Assembly (NCBI GenBank): GCA_002081555.1
Contig: MZNV01002608.1
Location: 1 to 41,167 of the forward strand
Reading direction: 5' to 3'
Length of the DNA: 41,167 nucleotides
Source of the DNA: Protostelium mycophagum
Taxonomy: Eukaryota; Evosea; Variosea; Protosteliida; Protosteliaceae
Translations under genes and position numbers: made by a program
The notes under the pieces: model-generated
The model's database searches: none
Told to the model about the DNA's origin: nothing
What the model saw: only the letters and a program-made list of their open reading frames with translations
Shown: one piece after another, positions 21,289 through 31,625 of the stretch
Position numbering within the stretch: position 1 is the first letter of the stretch
Layout of the letters: each line of letters opens with the position of its first letter

Positions 21289-22008
21289 TCATACTTTAGA
21301 TCCATTTGACATCTTTGTCATTGCCTCCATCTGCTCTAATGGAAACCGTTTTAGTGGCAACTTGAGAAGATAGTGATGTCTTCCGTGGCTCTCAATCATT
21401 TGAAATATATTCATCTGGGTTCCAATGTTGAGAAACCCATGACCATGACCTCCTCTTGTAGTTTTGGACAGACGGTTATCCTTCTTTGATTCGTTCTCAT
21501 ACCAGATAACATTCTGCAACATCACACTAGTGCCGATTGTTCTGTTGATGTCCCCCCAGTCTGATCTCGAACTTCAGTTATTTATCAAATAATTCATAAA
21601 TAAACCTTGTAAGGTCCAATCGAATATATTTTTCTGACTAATCTGTTGCTCTACAACATCGGCTCTATTCCATGGCTTGTATTGATTCCTGCAAACACAC
21701 AAAATTATAGCTCTGAAGGATTTTCTGAAAGATTTCATTGTGCAGTTGGCTGTGAAATTATCAAGGAATTGATAAAATGAATCCAGGATGAGACCTTCTA
21801 TCTTTGAATTGAGAGGATCTAGAAAATGTGAGAATCAACCGCAGCATTAAGTTGACTGACCATAAAGTTGAAGGAATCTTGTTGTTGTATCAAGAGGATT
21901 GAGGTAAAGTGGTTCTGAATCTGGTGATATAAAATATTTATCTATGATTTCCTTTTCTTTGCTTGTAATGTCTTTTCTTTTTGGTTGTCGCTCTGCAATT
22001 TCAGCCAT
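21289..22008 (-). CDS. Unknown 210-aa protein, three exons
   Basis: Exons 22008-21861, 21818-21606 and 21560-21289 (introns 42 and 45 nt). The N-terminus is MAEIAERQPKRKDITSKEKE, basic and probably disordered. The middle is helical with NCTMKSFRKSFRAIILCVCR. The C-terminal part has DWGDINRTIGTSVMLQNVIWYEN, a Gly/His run (GGHGHGFLN) and an end in EQMEAMTKMSNGSKV. No signal peptide or membrane segment. I do not recognise the family. The splice sites are canonical and the frame is open throughout, so the gene is probably real. About 10 nt upstream of its ATG is a (tttcg)4 pentamer run. Confidence 0.65.
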
Positions 22009-22016
22009 TGAATGAT

Positions 22017-22040
22017 TTCGTTTCGTTTCGTTTCGTTTAT
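22017..22040. repeat. (tttcg)n pentanucleotide run
   Basis: About four perfect tttcg units immediately upstream of the start at 22008. Could sit in the promoter or 5' leader. Confidence 0.8.
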
Positions 22041-22134
22041 TCTGCTACGTAAGTGGGCCAGTTTACAACTTATTTTCCTTTTGGAAAATAGATCTACAGT
22101 TCAACTGTAGACGGCTTCAAATTATACATACATT

Positions 22135-22658
22135 TCAGGGTTTATTGAAAGATGAAACCAAACAAGTCAAATTATATTTGTTATTAACATTATACACACC
22201 TTTTTTTGTTGGTAAATAAGTGTATTTTGAGCTTTTTGCCTTAAACTTGATTCCATTTTCACGGCACCAAAGATAATATTCTTCTAAAGACTTAAAAACA
22301 TGATGTGAAGGATGACAACGTATACGGATCTCTACATCTGACACATCTGCATCGTAATTATATTTGTCCGTATTCAAACTTTGTGTTGCTGGACAAAAAT
22401 ATCTGTTGCATGTCAGCAGTGAATCATCGTCTAATTGACCAAATATGCTAATTGAATTTTAACCAGTGTTACCATACCCTGGCATTGCGTTGGATTTGGT
22501 GAATCACTATATGGGGAAGTTGATGCCTTGATTGATCGTATTTGAGCCCTATTGGTGAAACACTGTATCGGGAGATGAGTAAGCTTGATCTTTTTGGGAG
22601 ACGCTGTATCGGGAGATGAGAAATGCTTGTGATCTGCTTTTTGACTTGTTGTAAACAT
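22135..22658 (-). CDS. Small nuclear-type protein with a C2H2/CCHC-like zinc unit
   Basis: Exons 22658-22478 and 22430-22135 (47-nt intron) give 158 aa. The first exon is Ser/Thr-Pro rich with an NLS-like SPDTASPKKIKL and an internal repeat (THLPIQCF after SPDTASP). The second holds NRYFCPATQ..YDADVSDVEIRIRCHPSHHVFKSLEEYYLWCREN. Its C...C...H-H arrangement and F..SLEEYY..C spacing recall a long-loop zinc finger. The last codons after LPTKK may be read-through of another intron, so the end is uncertain. The start Met (MFTTSQ) is a choice among several. Function unknown; possibly a nucleic-acid-binding adaptor. Confidence 0.5.
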
Positions 22659-22941
22659 CGCATATGATTCTTTGTATATATTTATTGGTCGAGTATCCCT
22701 ATTGCGGGTTGCTACTTGTAGATAATTGTATTGAGCACACCAAAAAAAACCTCCGGAACAATCCAACATTTGTAGCACCCCAAAGAGGTTGTGAGCGAGG
22801 GTGTCTACAACACTGTAATGTACTAAATATTGCGCTCTATCAACGTGAACCACTTGTGCGGCACTTTTAGTGTGTCCTGGTAGTGCTTGTGGTCATTTGA
22901 GTTAGCGTGCAAAAACACCGTTTTAGAGCTCGCTTATCACC

Positions 22942-23641
22942 ATGTGGAAGAAATTATATGATATTGAGGTGGAGTTAAGATCGTTAGATAAGGAAAAGAT
23001 GTTGTTGATGCCATTACTCAGCCCACTGTCAGGTGAATATATTATGGGAAAGACATTGGAGGTATTAAACATATTTATATATATACTTATATATATTGAG
23101 GTATTGATGTGCATATTATCGAATCCAAATAGAAGTATGGATATTACTAGTAGATTATTACCGATGACAGATGAATTATTATTATCTATAGATGATATAG
23201 ATTGTATATGTATAGAAGATGAAGATATAGATAGTGATATGATACAATGTGAATCATGTGGTATATGGCAACATACATATTGTAATAATGTGACAGACAC
23301 TAAATCAACATATTATTGTATTAAATGTATAGATGCATCATGGATCTAAGTTGCACAAGAATTACAAGCATTCAATAGAGTACATAGGATAGGACAGAAT
23401 AATAAAACAAAGGTATCAATACTTTATATAAATATATTAATATATTATAATATATATAATATATAATATTAATATATAATCATAAACAAATAGATAATAA
23501 GGTTTGTGGATAAGATAGAGCAAATACATAGAGGAGAAGAAGAAGATAATATAATATCCATTAATTTATACGGTAAAAATATTCCAAAGGATGTGGCTGA
23601 GGTACTCAAAACGCTACAAATACCGCAACATATGGTGGAAT
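22942..23641 (+). pseudogene. Chimeric relic: crinkler-kinase piece joined to SNF2 helicase and PHD pieces
   Basis: The first 33 codons (WKKLYDIEVELRSL...MLLMPLLSPLSG) match exon 5 of the REase-kinase gene at 24271 (WRNVYGINVKLVML..RLLMPLLEEIS). Just after a donor-like CAG/GTGA comes a degenerate SNF2 motif I (MGKTLEVL, spliced to LMCILSNPN over a 39-nt intron). Then follows a PHD finger (CIC..CESCGIWQHTYC..CIKC) and SNF2 motif VI (AQELQAFNRVHRIGQ). The final piece is FVDKIEQIHRGEEE. Motif I, then PHD, then motif VI is the order of SHPRH-type helicases, but nearly all of the ATPase core is absent, and a TAA separates the PHD from motif VI. I read it as a shrunken host pseudogene fused to a kinase exon. 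A small expressed PHD protein cannot be excluded. Confidence 0.6.
23425..23485. repeat. AT-rich microsatellite (atatatt runs)
   Basis: Near-continuous A/T with tatatatt units inside the putative last intron of the relic. Confidence 0.8.
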
Positions 23642-24061
23642 GATATTATATACAATAAACAAAATTTACATGTGATGTGATTGGGATCAGACAAAATATA
23701 ATGACTGTAATATTAAAATAACATATGTAAACTCGTGTCATTTTCGTACATTTATTTAGACATGCGCCTCAGACTTGGTCTGTATTCTTTGTGCTGTTAA
23801 TTGATGAAGTGAAGTTGAGGTGTGTGTGGCATCCAAATTTTGTTTCTTGGTTTGCGTACTGAAGATCTCTGCACATCGATCGCAATGCTTTTTTTGCGGA
23901 CAACAATTGTGTATACAGCTTTGCTGCAGGAGTGTACACTGCAGGGCAAGTGCGCAAAGAAAGTGTGCGCACTGCGTAGTGAACCTCTGGGAAGCATCTA
24001 GGTTTTGGGGCTCAACTCCCTCGGGCAATAGAGAGTTGAAGGTGGCCCTTCAATCACGTCT

Positions 24062-24076
24062 AAACCCTAAACCCGC
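24062..24076. repeat. Two-unit telomere-like string (taaaccctaaaccc)
   Basis: Complement of TTTAGGG twice. Short enough to be chance, but the longer run at 26235-26289 is nearby. Confidence 0.4.
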
Positions 24077-24270
24077 AATACCTAAGAGCGCGGCATTAAT
24101 CTGTGCGAATTGTGAATTACGTGCTGAGGGTAGCTTGTAACTCCTCCTGTGCTCGTCGCTGACATTGTGATCGAATGATCCCGAAAAATTTATGAAAAGG
24201 ATTGGTCATGTTGTAGAACAGACTTCGCGCCTAATTTGATTTTAAAGAATCACACTCAGATCTGATCCGA

Positions 24271-26116
24271 ATGTCGGATGTCGATGAAATAGAACAACTA
24301 GTCGCAAGACTTGCACAGCTGGCACCAAATAGATTAGCGAAGGCCCCGATCGACTTCAATAAAGGTGTCCTTCCTCCTCTTGGACAATTTAGATTGAAGA
24401 AAAGTTATCATTCCTCTGTACCATCCGAGGAAGAACATAAGCCAGCAAAGATAATCTCACAGAAAGAGTTTGGCCGTCTATCAGACGATTTGTTGGGGTT
24501 GAGAGAAATCGACTCAAGAGTGGTGAGATCTATGAAAGACAGAAAAGGAAGATGGAATTCAGAGGATAGTATTAAGAAGTATGTCCAGCAAGTACTCGAA
24601 GATGTACTCGATGCCCTCGGTCTAATCGTGAGAAATATATCAAACACATTAATGATTCGACTGAATTTGAATAGAATGAAGTGAGCGTCGATACTGAGTT
24701 TGGCATCCTCGGAATCAAACCAGATATCGTTGTAGTCGTAGATAAAGATCAGAGACCCCTCATCTTTGTAGAGGTAAAAGGACCAGATGTTCACAACAAT
24801 TCGGAATGTATGGATAAAGATACCGTACTTGGGCAGGTGAGAACATGGATTCCCATTGATGAGCTAACATTAACGTATCAGCTGTATAATAGTATGATGC
24901 TCCTTCGGTCTTATGGAGGTGTGCGATATGCATTTGGAATCAGCACAACATACGAGTCATGGAGATTTGCCTGGCTGAAAGATGCCGATGATTGGGCCGT
25001 CTCTACGCAGCTGATCCCGCAACCAGATGAGGATGGAGTTTATGACTTCAAAGTGTCGAAACAAGTACACGGAGAGAAGTCTGCAAAATTCAATCCCGAA
25101 TTGTTCGAGATTGAAAGGGAGTTTCATGCTACAAGATTGATCAAAGTCACATCAAAGGTACACTCTATATTCATGCATGTATGAATATTCATTTATGTCA
25201 TAGGATGTTATTCCAATTATGGCATCAATGATCAAGAAAGCGATTATCGTAAGTGGAATTAATCTTTTATTTTATGTAATTGATACTTTTGATGACATTA
25301 TAATTCCTGATCATCAAAGTCTCCTCGTACCATACCCCCTATTAGACCACACTTGGCCTACAATCAACCGTATTATTATGTAAATTCAGAGAAAGAATGG
25401 TGGGCAGATCTAGACCCAGAATGCTTACCCCAGGATGGTGATGAGCCCGGTGACCCCATCCCAAAACAAGTGCAGACGTGGATGAACGTCAGTTTCATCG
25501 GATCTGGACGCGATGGCACCGTGTGGTCAGTTTTACCAAGAAGAGGGCCCGGCCGTCATAGAGAGTATGTATTCAGTATTATTCAAATTTCAAAAGTGGA
25601 ATATTCACATCATGATCCTACATTGAACATGCGATGTCGGACTCATTATTAAACACAGATTCCTCGCGATGAAGACATATAAAAGAGTAGATTTGACCAA
25701 GAGAAAGCAAGAGATGATAATATGGCGTAATGTATACGGTATCAATGTAAAATTGGTAATGTTAAATGGCGATGAGAGGTTATTGATGCCATTGTTGGAA
25801 GAGATATCAGGTATGTAATTCACATTATATCCTCGTGTGATTAATACTTGATTAAGAGGAGGAGTGGTCGAGCCGAGAAGATGATATAATAATCGCTGTT
25901 GACAATTTTGTCGACAAAGGATATAAACATAATGATATGAAGAGAGAGCATGTCATGAAGTATGGAAAAATCATTGTATTTATAGACCTTGTCGACGTAA
26001 GTATATAAATAATATGTCATAAATAATTAAAATCATAGGTGGTTAAGGTAGATTCGCCAAAGACAAAAGCAGCTGCGAAGAAGGAAATGTGTGATCGTTT
26101 GAGGATATATAAATGA
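24271..26116 (+). CDS. Crinkler-like protein: PD-(D/E)XK nuclease plus protein-kinase-like domain
   Basis: Seven exons (24271-24627, 24675-25157, 25204-25248, 25320-25564, 25659-25810, 25857-25996, 26039-26116) give 499 aa with no break. The nuclease is at about residues 95-260: SIKKYVQQVLEDVLDAL, then GIKPDIVVVV and IFVEVKGP (the D..ExK signature), then QLYNSMMLLRSYGGVRYAFGISTTYESWRFAWL. The kinase-like part has GSGRDGTVW, FLAMKTYKR (lysine), LLMPLLEEIS and HNDMKREHVMKYGKIIVFIDL, a degenerate HxD loop and DFG. REase-kinase pairs of this kind are described among crinkler (CRN/RHS-type) effectors of oomycetes, fungi and other eukaryotes, thought to act in the host nucleus or in genome conflict. 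There is no signal peptide, so it is probably intracellular here. Kinase activity is uncertain. Confidence 0.85.
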
Positions 26117-26234
26117 AATTTGCATCAGCTGTATTGATTTGATTGATTACATTTAGTCTCACAACCAACACTTCTGCCACTCTTCTTTATCAAGGTATGC
26201 TGAATTAACCCTTAACCATAATCATCCACCACTA

Positions 26235-26289
26235 TAGGGTTTAGGTTTTAGGGTTTTAGGGTTTTAGGGTTTTAGGGTTTAGGGTTTAG
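26235..26289 (+). repeat. Interstitial telomere-type repeat (TTTTAGGG/TTTAGGG)
   Basis: Seven to eight units, alternately ttttaggg and tttaggg, 118 bp after the stop of the crinkler-like gene. Such mixed units are typical of some protist and algal telomeres. This could mark an old chromosome end, a telomere-healed break or a seed of telomerase-mediated insertion. Confidence 0.85.
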
Positions 26290-26577
26290 CGATTGGGACG
26301 GGGACCTATAGAGGAGGAGAGAAAAAGGGAGGTATAATGCGATAATTGTTTATCTTCCAGAGCGTCAATAATAAGCTCAGTTATCGTCATCCCCACAGGG
26401 AGTGTGTCCAGTTGTGGACTCGTAATCGGGGTCGTCAACGTCGTGAGGCCCGTCAGTGTATTCGTGACCGTTGTCGTCCTGGTAAATCTCAGGTTCAGTT
26501 TGGCGGCACATATTGGCGATGAGGTTTTGTTTTGTGGTTGAAAATGAATGTTCAGCATAAATTTATACTAAAATAGG

Positions 26578-26790
26578 TCTCTTTATTATAGACTATTAAT
26601 TTCACAAATCTTGCCAAAAGCGCAACTTGTGGGCAGGGATTCCAAAAGAAGACATGGAAGTTGATCTGCCACCGGTCATTAAGCAAGATATCCGTCAGTT
26701 GAAGTTCTATTTGGAATGTCAACGAGATAAATCGAATGATCTATGGAAAAGCGGAAATTGGACCCAGATCATAGAACACAATCAATTCTG
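26578..26790 (+). pseudogene. Broken partial copy of the hybrid-binding caspase gene (linker part)
   Basis: Positions 26634-26790 match exon 2 of the gene at 28180 (28394-28565). Both give the peptide GIP.EDME.D.PPVIKQDIRQLKFYLE, followed by a deletion of about 36 bp and then the DQRDKS..DL..KAENWT region with several frame changes. The fragment is preceded by a short dispersed repeat (26578-26630, also at 8226-8282). Neither the hybrid-binding nor the peptidase domain is present here. It shows that the gene has been duplicated locally. Confidence 0.8.
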
Positions 26791-27148
26791 AAACTTTCTG
26801 AAACTTTCTGAAACCTTTCAAAACGGCGTGTTTTACTGCAGTGCAACTCGATCTGGCTCAAACCTGCCAGTTGCAGCCTCTATAATATGCACGTGGATAT
26901 TATGTGGGTGTATACAAGCGCAAGTATATGTAAGTTGAAATATTAATGTAATTTACATTCAAAAACGTGATATACTGATCATACAGAGTAGCTAGAGAGG
27001 TGTCAGTCGATGCATCGCATCAACGCTACATCTCTGATCTAGCGCATCTTCTGATCTTGGAATTAACAATATGTCGAGTACAGTGCTGACAGTTGGAGCG
27101 GCTGCATGTGAAGATTCAGTAAACAAGACATGAGGTAATTTATTGAGT

Positions 27149-27835
27149 CTAGCATCCTTCAGGGCGATTGGAGAGGCATTGTACAACACAGACACCATTC
27201 AAGTTAGTATTCTTGGATCTGCCTGATACTTGGCCGTTCGAATTACAAGCAGAGAGCAACTTTCTTGCAGCGGGTACCAAAGCGGAGTAGGGTAGGTTGT
27301 GAGATCTTCTGTTCCAGCTTGTACAGCACTTTCCATCGGTGTTGGATATACATACGGAGAATGAGACGTCTGGAGCTGCACCGCTTTGCTTTCCGAGGTA
27401 GTTGATAAGCTCTCGGCAGGAAGAGGCCGGAGCACGGTTAGTATTGGAGCAACTGTGCTGATTGGTGCCGCACGATCTCTTGTCCTCCGTATCGTTGGTA
27501 GAATTTTCACTGTTGATGTCAATTTACATTTGCGACAAGAAAGAGGAACATACTTCAGTAAGTGATACCAGACTACAGGCATTTGCAGATGAGTGTTTGG
27601 TCCCTTGAGTGTATCTGAAATGAACGATCAGTTTTTTCCGGGAAGAATGTCGAAGATGCTCACCATCAGTAGCTGCATCACCAACAGCATGTTGGCAGTA
27701 TTCTTCGCCGTTACCACAATATCCATATGGCCGGGTATATGTTGGTACCCAAAGCGGTGCAGTATAATTTGGTTCCCACCTTATCGTCTGTCTTCTCATT
27801 CTATTTAGCATTTCTTCTGGGCTCATCATGTTCAT
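27149..27835 (-). CDS. Cys-rich protein with hevein-like motif, three exons
   Basis: Exons 27835-27664, 27614-27554 and 27509-27149 (introns 49 and 44 nt) give 197 aa. Exon 1 contains RPYGYCGNGEEYC, the core of hevein-type chitin-binding domains (YGYCG..YC), although the flanking cysteines are missing. Exon 3 is a Cys-rich domain: SCRELINYLGK, then FSVCISNTDGKCCTSW, then ARKLLSACNSNGQVSG, LNGVCVVQCLSNRPEGC and stop. That pattern resembles small secreted proteins of fungi. No signal peptide is visible from the Met at 27835, so an upstream exon may be missing. A chitin-binding or antimicrobial role is speculation. The frame is continuous only when both introns are removed. Confidence 0.6.
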
Positions 27836-28004
27836 TTTTCTTTTCCGTACGACGCCCTCTATCCTACAAAAATGAGCCGATGATCATCTTTCATACACTG
27901 AATCTCACACGTGGATCGTGCTGACGTCTGTAGTCATATCGACCAGTGAAGACATTTCGTTTGAGGAGTGGTCGTGTTGCTGTTTGGGTTGGGAGATTCC
28001 CAAC

Positions 28005-28112
28005 AACTTTTTTGTTCCCAGCAATACTCCTTTGCGGTCGCTAGGAACACAGCCTCTTTGTTCCCGATTGTGGGCGAATTATTCGGAAAGAAACCGAAAT
28101 TTTATGTTGCCT
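28005..28112. repeat. ~95-bp repeat cassette, copy 1 (also at 33497-33592)
   Basis: ttttttgttcccagcaatac..cgctaggaacacagcctctttgttcccgattgtgggcgaattatt..aaattttatgttgcctttcac. The second copy differs by a short deletion. It ends about 70 bp before the start of the hybrid-binding caspase gene. No coding sense seen. Confidence 0.85.
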
Positions 28113-28179
28113 TTCACTGAAAGGTCACAACATTTCATCACTAAGAAACTTGCACCATACTGATCACAACAACACAATC

Positions 28180-29583
28180 ATGCCTTCCAAACCACGCTTT
28201 TATGCAGTTGCAAAGGGTCGTATTCCAGGAATCTATAATACATGGTAATTATAATAAACAATGACTAATGGCTCACTTGCGGTAGGGACGAGTGCAAAAA
28301 ACAAACAGAAGGTGTGAAATCCAGACACAAAAGTTTTGATACTAGAAGAGAGGCAGAAGAGTTTATAAAAAGAGAGAATCAAGAACCTGCAGGGATTCCA
28401 ACAGAAGACATGGAAATTGATCCGCCACCAGTCATTAAGCAAGACATCCGTCAGTTGAAGTTCTATTTGGAATATCAACCGCCCAGATATGGTGCAGTTG
28501 CAGTAATCAATGACCAACGAGATAAATCGCATGATCTAGATGGAAAAGCAGAAAATTGGACCGACATCACAGAACAAATCCAAAGACAATATCGTGCTTA
28601 TCATCCCTTGTTTTTGACAAACATGCCACCTCAAAACGGTATAGATGAAGAATTCATCGATTATATTTATTAACAAATACAGGTGGATCGATAAATTGTT
28701 TTCAATGTGGTGTAGACGATCCTCATTATATTGAGGCACAAGAGAGATGTAAACCAACCCATCCGAAAGCGTTAGTTCCAGATCATTGGTATACCAAATC
28801 TACCGCTTTAATCATAGGCATCAATGAATATCAAGAATTACCTGCATTACAATACTGTGTCAACGATGCCATAGCAATGAACAAGATATTAGAACAACTA
28901 GGGTTTGCGACTCATTTATTGTTGAATAAAGACGCTACAAAGCAGAGAATCCAGGTAAAAATTGTACTATTATGATCAATTTCTGAGATTTAACAGGAAT
29001 TCATTCTTGATTTCGAAAAGGCAAGCACTGGGGAGCGCCTTGTTGTTTTTTTCGCAGGCCATGGGAGTGATAAACCTAAGGGAATATTACCAAATGACTA
29101 TAATCCTTTGAGGCCATTTTCAACCAGCATTCATGTTAACGACTTTGGACATAGAGATGTACAGTTTCCACATCACTTCCTCTTAATTTTGGATTGTTGT
29201 TTTTCTGGACAATCAAATGATCGTGGTTCGTCACAGACTCAATTACAAGATTATTTGAGACATAACGCACATCAGGTTAGAAACACTATCAATGATCTAT
29301 CTAAAATGCACTTACTAAAGTCATCTTGTAGATAATGTCTGCAGGACAATATGATCAAAAGGCAAAAGAGAAAGATGGACACGGTGTATATACAAAGATC
29401 CTGATAGAAGCTCTTAGAGGAGATGCATTCAGTCCAGGTGAAAGTTGGAAGAGTGTGGACGAGTTGAATGTTTTTGTTGCCAAAAAAATGGGAGAACAGA
29501 ATAATACTACACCTTTGCTGTGGAGAATGAATGGTAGTGGCAGTTTCATATTTGAAAACCCTAACTGTCGTCAAATAAATTGA
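28180..29583 (+). CDS. RNase H1-type hybrid-binding domain fused to a caspase-like (C14) peptidase
   Basis: Exons 28180-28244, 28286-28638, 28683-28954, 28997-29275 and 29332-29583 give 406 aa in one frame. Residues 4-50 (RFYAVAKGRIPGIYNTW, DECKKQTEGVKSRHKSF) are a near-textbook RNase H1 N-terminal hybrid-binding domain, which binds RNA:DNA hybrids. No RNase H catalytic domain follows. Instead come a Pro-rich linker and a possible zinc knuckle (CFQCG..HY..C). After these is a complete caspase-like fold: TALIIGINEYQELP, RLVVFFAGHGSDK (catalytic His), FLLILDCCFSG (catalytic Cys), MSAGQYDQKAKEKDGHG and TPLLWRMNGSGSFIF. The small-subunit motifs fit metacaspase/orthocaspase-type enzymes. The likely role is protease activity triggered or localised by RNA:DNA hybrids. 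A broken partial copy lies at 26634. No break seen. Confidence 0.9.
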
Positions 29584-29764
29584 TGATCTACAAACTCTTT
29601 TTCATCTACAAGGATGCAAGAGTTTATCAGAGTTGACATTTTGATTTGTAATTGTCATGACCTATTGAGTCATTTATAAATATTTCTTTAACTTGATCCA
29701 ATTTTGATTGACAATGATATTAAAATAAAAATTCATCATAATCCTCTGATGATTGATGACAATT

Positions 29765-30179
29765 TTAAGATAGAAATTGTTTATAATTAGAACTTGATTG
29801 TTTGAGATATGGATTATATTCACCTAAATTTGAGTGGCGTTGTAGTAAATTTATGTGTGTTGCAGACGTCAAGTCAACAACTAGATTTACATTTAACATA
29901 GTCCACTCTTGACAGCGCGTATTTCTTCTGTGCATGGCTTGTGCGAGCCCAACTTGGCCTCCTTGCACAAAGTTACCCAAGAAATCGGTATGGAATTCAG
30001 CTTTATAATAAAATATATAGACTGGGCCATTGCACTGGAACATGTCTGGTATAACTGACGCCACTTTTAATAAAAATATAGGCTTTTCTATCGATCGCAG
30101 TTCCTTTGAGTGAACTCATCTACTCTTCTGCATCAATATGTTTGAACTCGTCCTCCGGTAAGACAGGTGTACGGTTCAT
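29765..30179 (-). CDS. Unrecognised small protein (exon structure uncertain)
   Basis: The main exon (minus, to 29765) reads VASVIPDMFQCNGPVYIFYYK, then a Gly/Gln/Val stretch (NFVQGGQVGLAQAMH) and LNLVVD-like beta segments, ending SNYKQFLS. An upstream frame from 30179 (MNRTPVLPEDEFKHIDAEE) could be its first exon, but the splice phase does not fit cleanly. No domain recognised. It lies between the caspase gene and the duplicated exon at 30195. Confidence 0.35.
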
Positions 30180-30194
30180 TATCCCAATATGCTT

Positions 30195-30410
30195 AGCACA
30201 AAAATATAGAAGTCTAGAGAAGATTCTATAAAGAACATATTATTAACTATTTCAATTTATTCAGATAGCTATCATAGCAACTACTACTAAAGTAATAATA
30301 CCGATAAATATCTTAGGCGCGTCATTAGGATATTGCACTGCAGGTGAATTTCCACAAACAGTCTGCCCAGAGAATCCGGAAACTCCGCTTGTACAAGAGG
30401 CAGGCTGTGT
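30195..30410 (-). pseudogene. Near-identical copy of the last exon of the gene at 33694
   Basis: Positions 30195-30404 match 33628-33837 with about one difference in 210 bp. The copied part encodes on the minus strand the Cys/Ser/Gly end CTSGVSGFSGQTVCGN and the membrane helix KIFIGIITLVVVAMIAI, plus the 3' flank. No first exon is present here, so this is a dead duplicate. The high identity dates it as very recent. Beyond 30404 similarity ends abruptly. Confidence 0.85.
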
Positions 30411-30690
30411 GAAGTGATTGTATCGGTGTCGGTTCGGAAATAAGAATTCGCTGTTCTTTATGAGACTAAATATTAATATAGTTAATAATATTTATTCTGC
30501 ATTCTAATACGTTTTGCAAGATCATGACTACAAAATATACAAAATGTCATCTTCTATACCACCAGGGCACAATATCTACTGAAAAGGTTCAAAATCAAGT
30601 CATTTGTTGATTTATCATCAATCATTGTTTATTAGGACTCCATAATTGGCTATTTAGAAGCGGGTGAGTTCTTGCTCACGATTGTTGTTA

Positions 30691-31310
30691 TTATATCCAA
30701 GAAGATAGATCACCAGATTTCCTTCGTTGGCTCTCCACGGAGCGGTTCTCAGCAATTCTTACGCTTCCAAATCTGTTGGGAATTCTAAATTCGAGGTACT
30801 GTTGGCCTTGGTACACGGGGTAGGCATAATCCTTGCTCTCTCCCTTGCCGATTCGATCCTTCTGGTCCAAGGTGTTTGCTTGAATGCGTACGTCAATGTC
30901 AATGCCCGAGGAGTTGACGACATGAGTGTGGTCTACTTGTCCAAATACAACCGACTGCTTTAAGCGCTCATCAATCATGGTGGAGATGATCTTGGACAAC
31001 TCAGCACCACCTCTCAACTTTGAGTTATTCTCGCTGAAACTTCTTGCTGCTAGTCCTGACTCCAAGTTTGAAGCTGGAATAGAGATTAGAAGCGAGATAT
31101 TAGGTGTAATAGCTTACCTTCACAAACTTTCAAGTGACACATGTCTAAAGGCAAACACGTGGGTTCTCTCTCCTTGTTCGCTATTTCTCTGGCGTAATCG
31201 GCCAACTTCTGGGCAAGTTCAGCGTCCTCCATAGCCTTGGTAGCTGCTTTTTCAGCACGCTGGGCGATCTCTTTGGCTTTTAAACCCTTGGTACCTCTAT
31301 TAATAGTCAT
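30691..31310 (-). CDS. Coiled-coil protein of unknown function, two exons
   Basis: Exons 31310-31118 and 31073-30691 (44-nt intron), 191 aa. The N-terminal 50 residues are a charged alpha-helix (AKEIAQRAEKAATKAMEDAELAQ). The second exon has HTHVVNSSGIDIDVRIQANTL and QGQQYLEFRIPNRFGSV, probably a small beta domain. No membrane segment or enzyme motif. The frame is open and the splice sites canonical. Function unknown; a structural or scaffold role is only a guess. Confidence 0.6.
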
Positions 31311-31625
31311 TGTGCTTCCTTTGATTTGTGTTCTGAAATTATGGCAAGAGAATATGATATATTCCGCTCTTAGGTAGTCGACCTCTACAACTCCGTTTAC
31401 AACTTGAATTGTTAATTTGCATTTCCTTTGCAAACATAAGTAATGAAGGAAACAAAGACACTCCAGATATTATTGTCGAAAAACTTTTATTGGAAGATTT
31501 CTATTAAAAAGTGCAATTCTTACAGGCTTTGATTCCATAGCCATCAGGGTCTTCTGATGCAACGATTGTTCAGGTAGAATAACTATTTTAATAGTGACAA
31601 ATCGAGAAATAATATTAATACTAAT

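Noticed and set aside
23756-24140. Several overlapping Cys-containing frames on both strands
   Set aside because: No splice structure or family resemblance; GC-richer stretch with runs of tgtg/gcgc that leaves frames open by chance.
27524-27582. Continuous minus-strand frame KYVPLSCRKCKL.. joining exon 2 and exon 3 of the Cys-rich gene without splicing
   Set aside because: Removing the canonical 44-nt intron gives a frame with ordered cysteines to a natural stop, whereas the unspliced frame is low-complexity in the second half.
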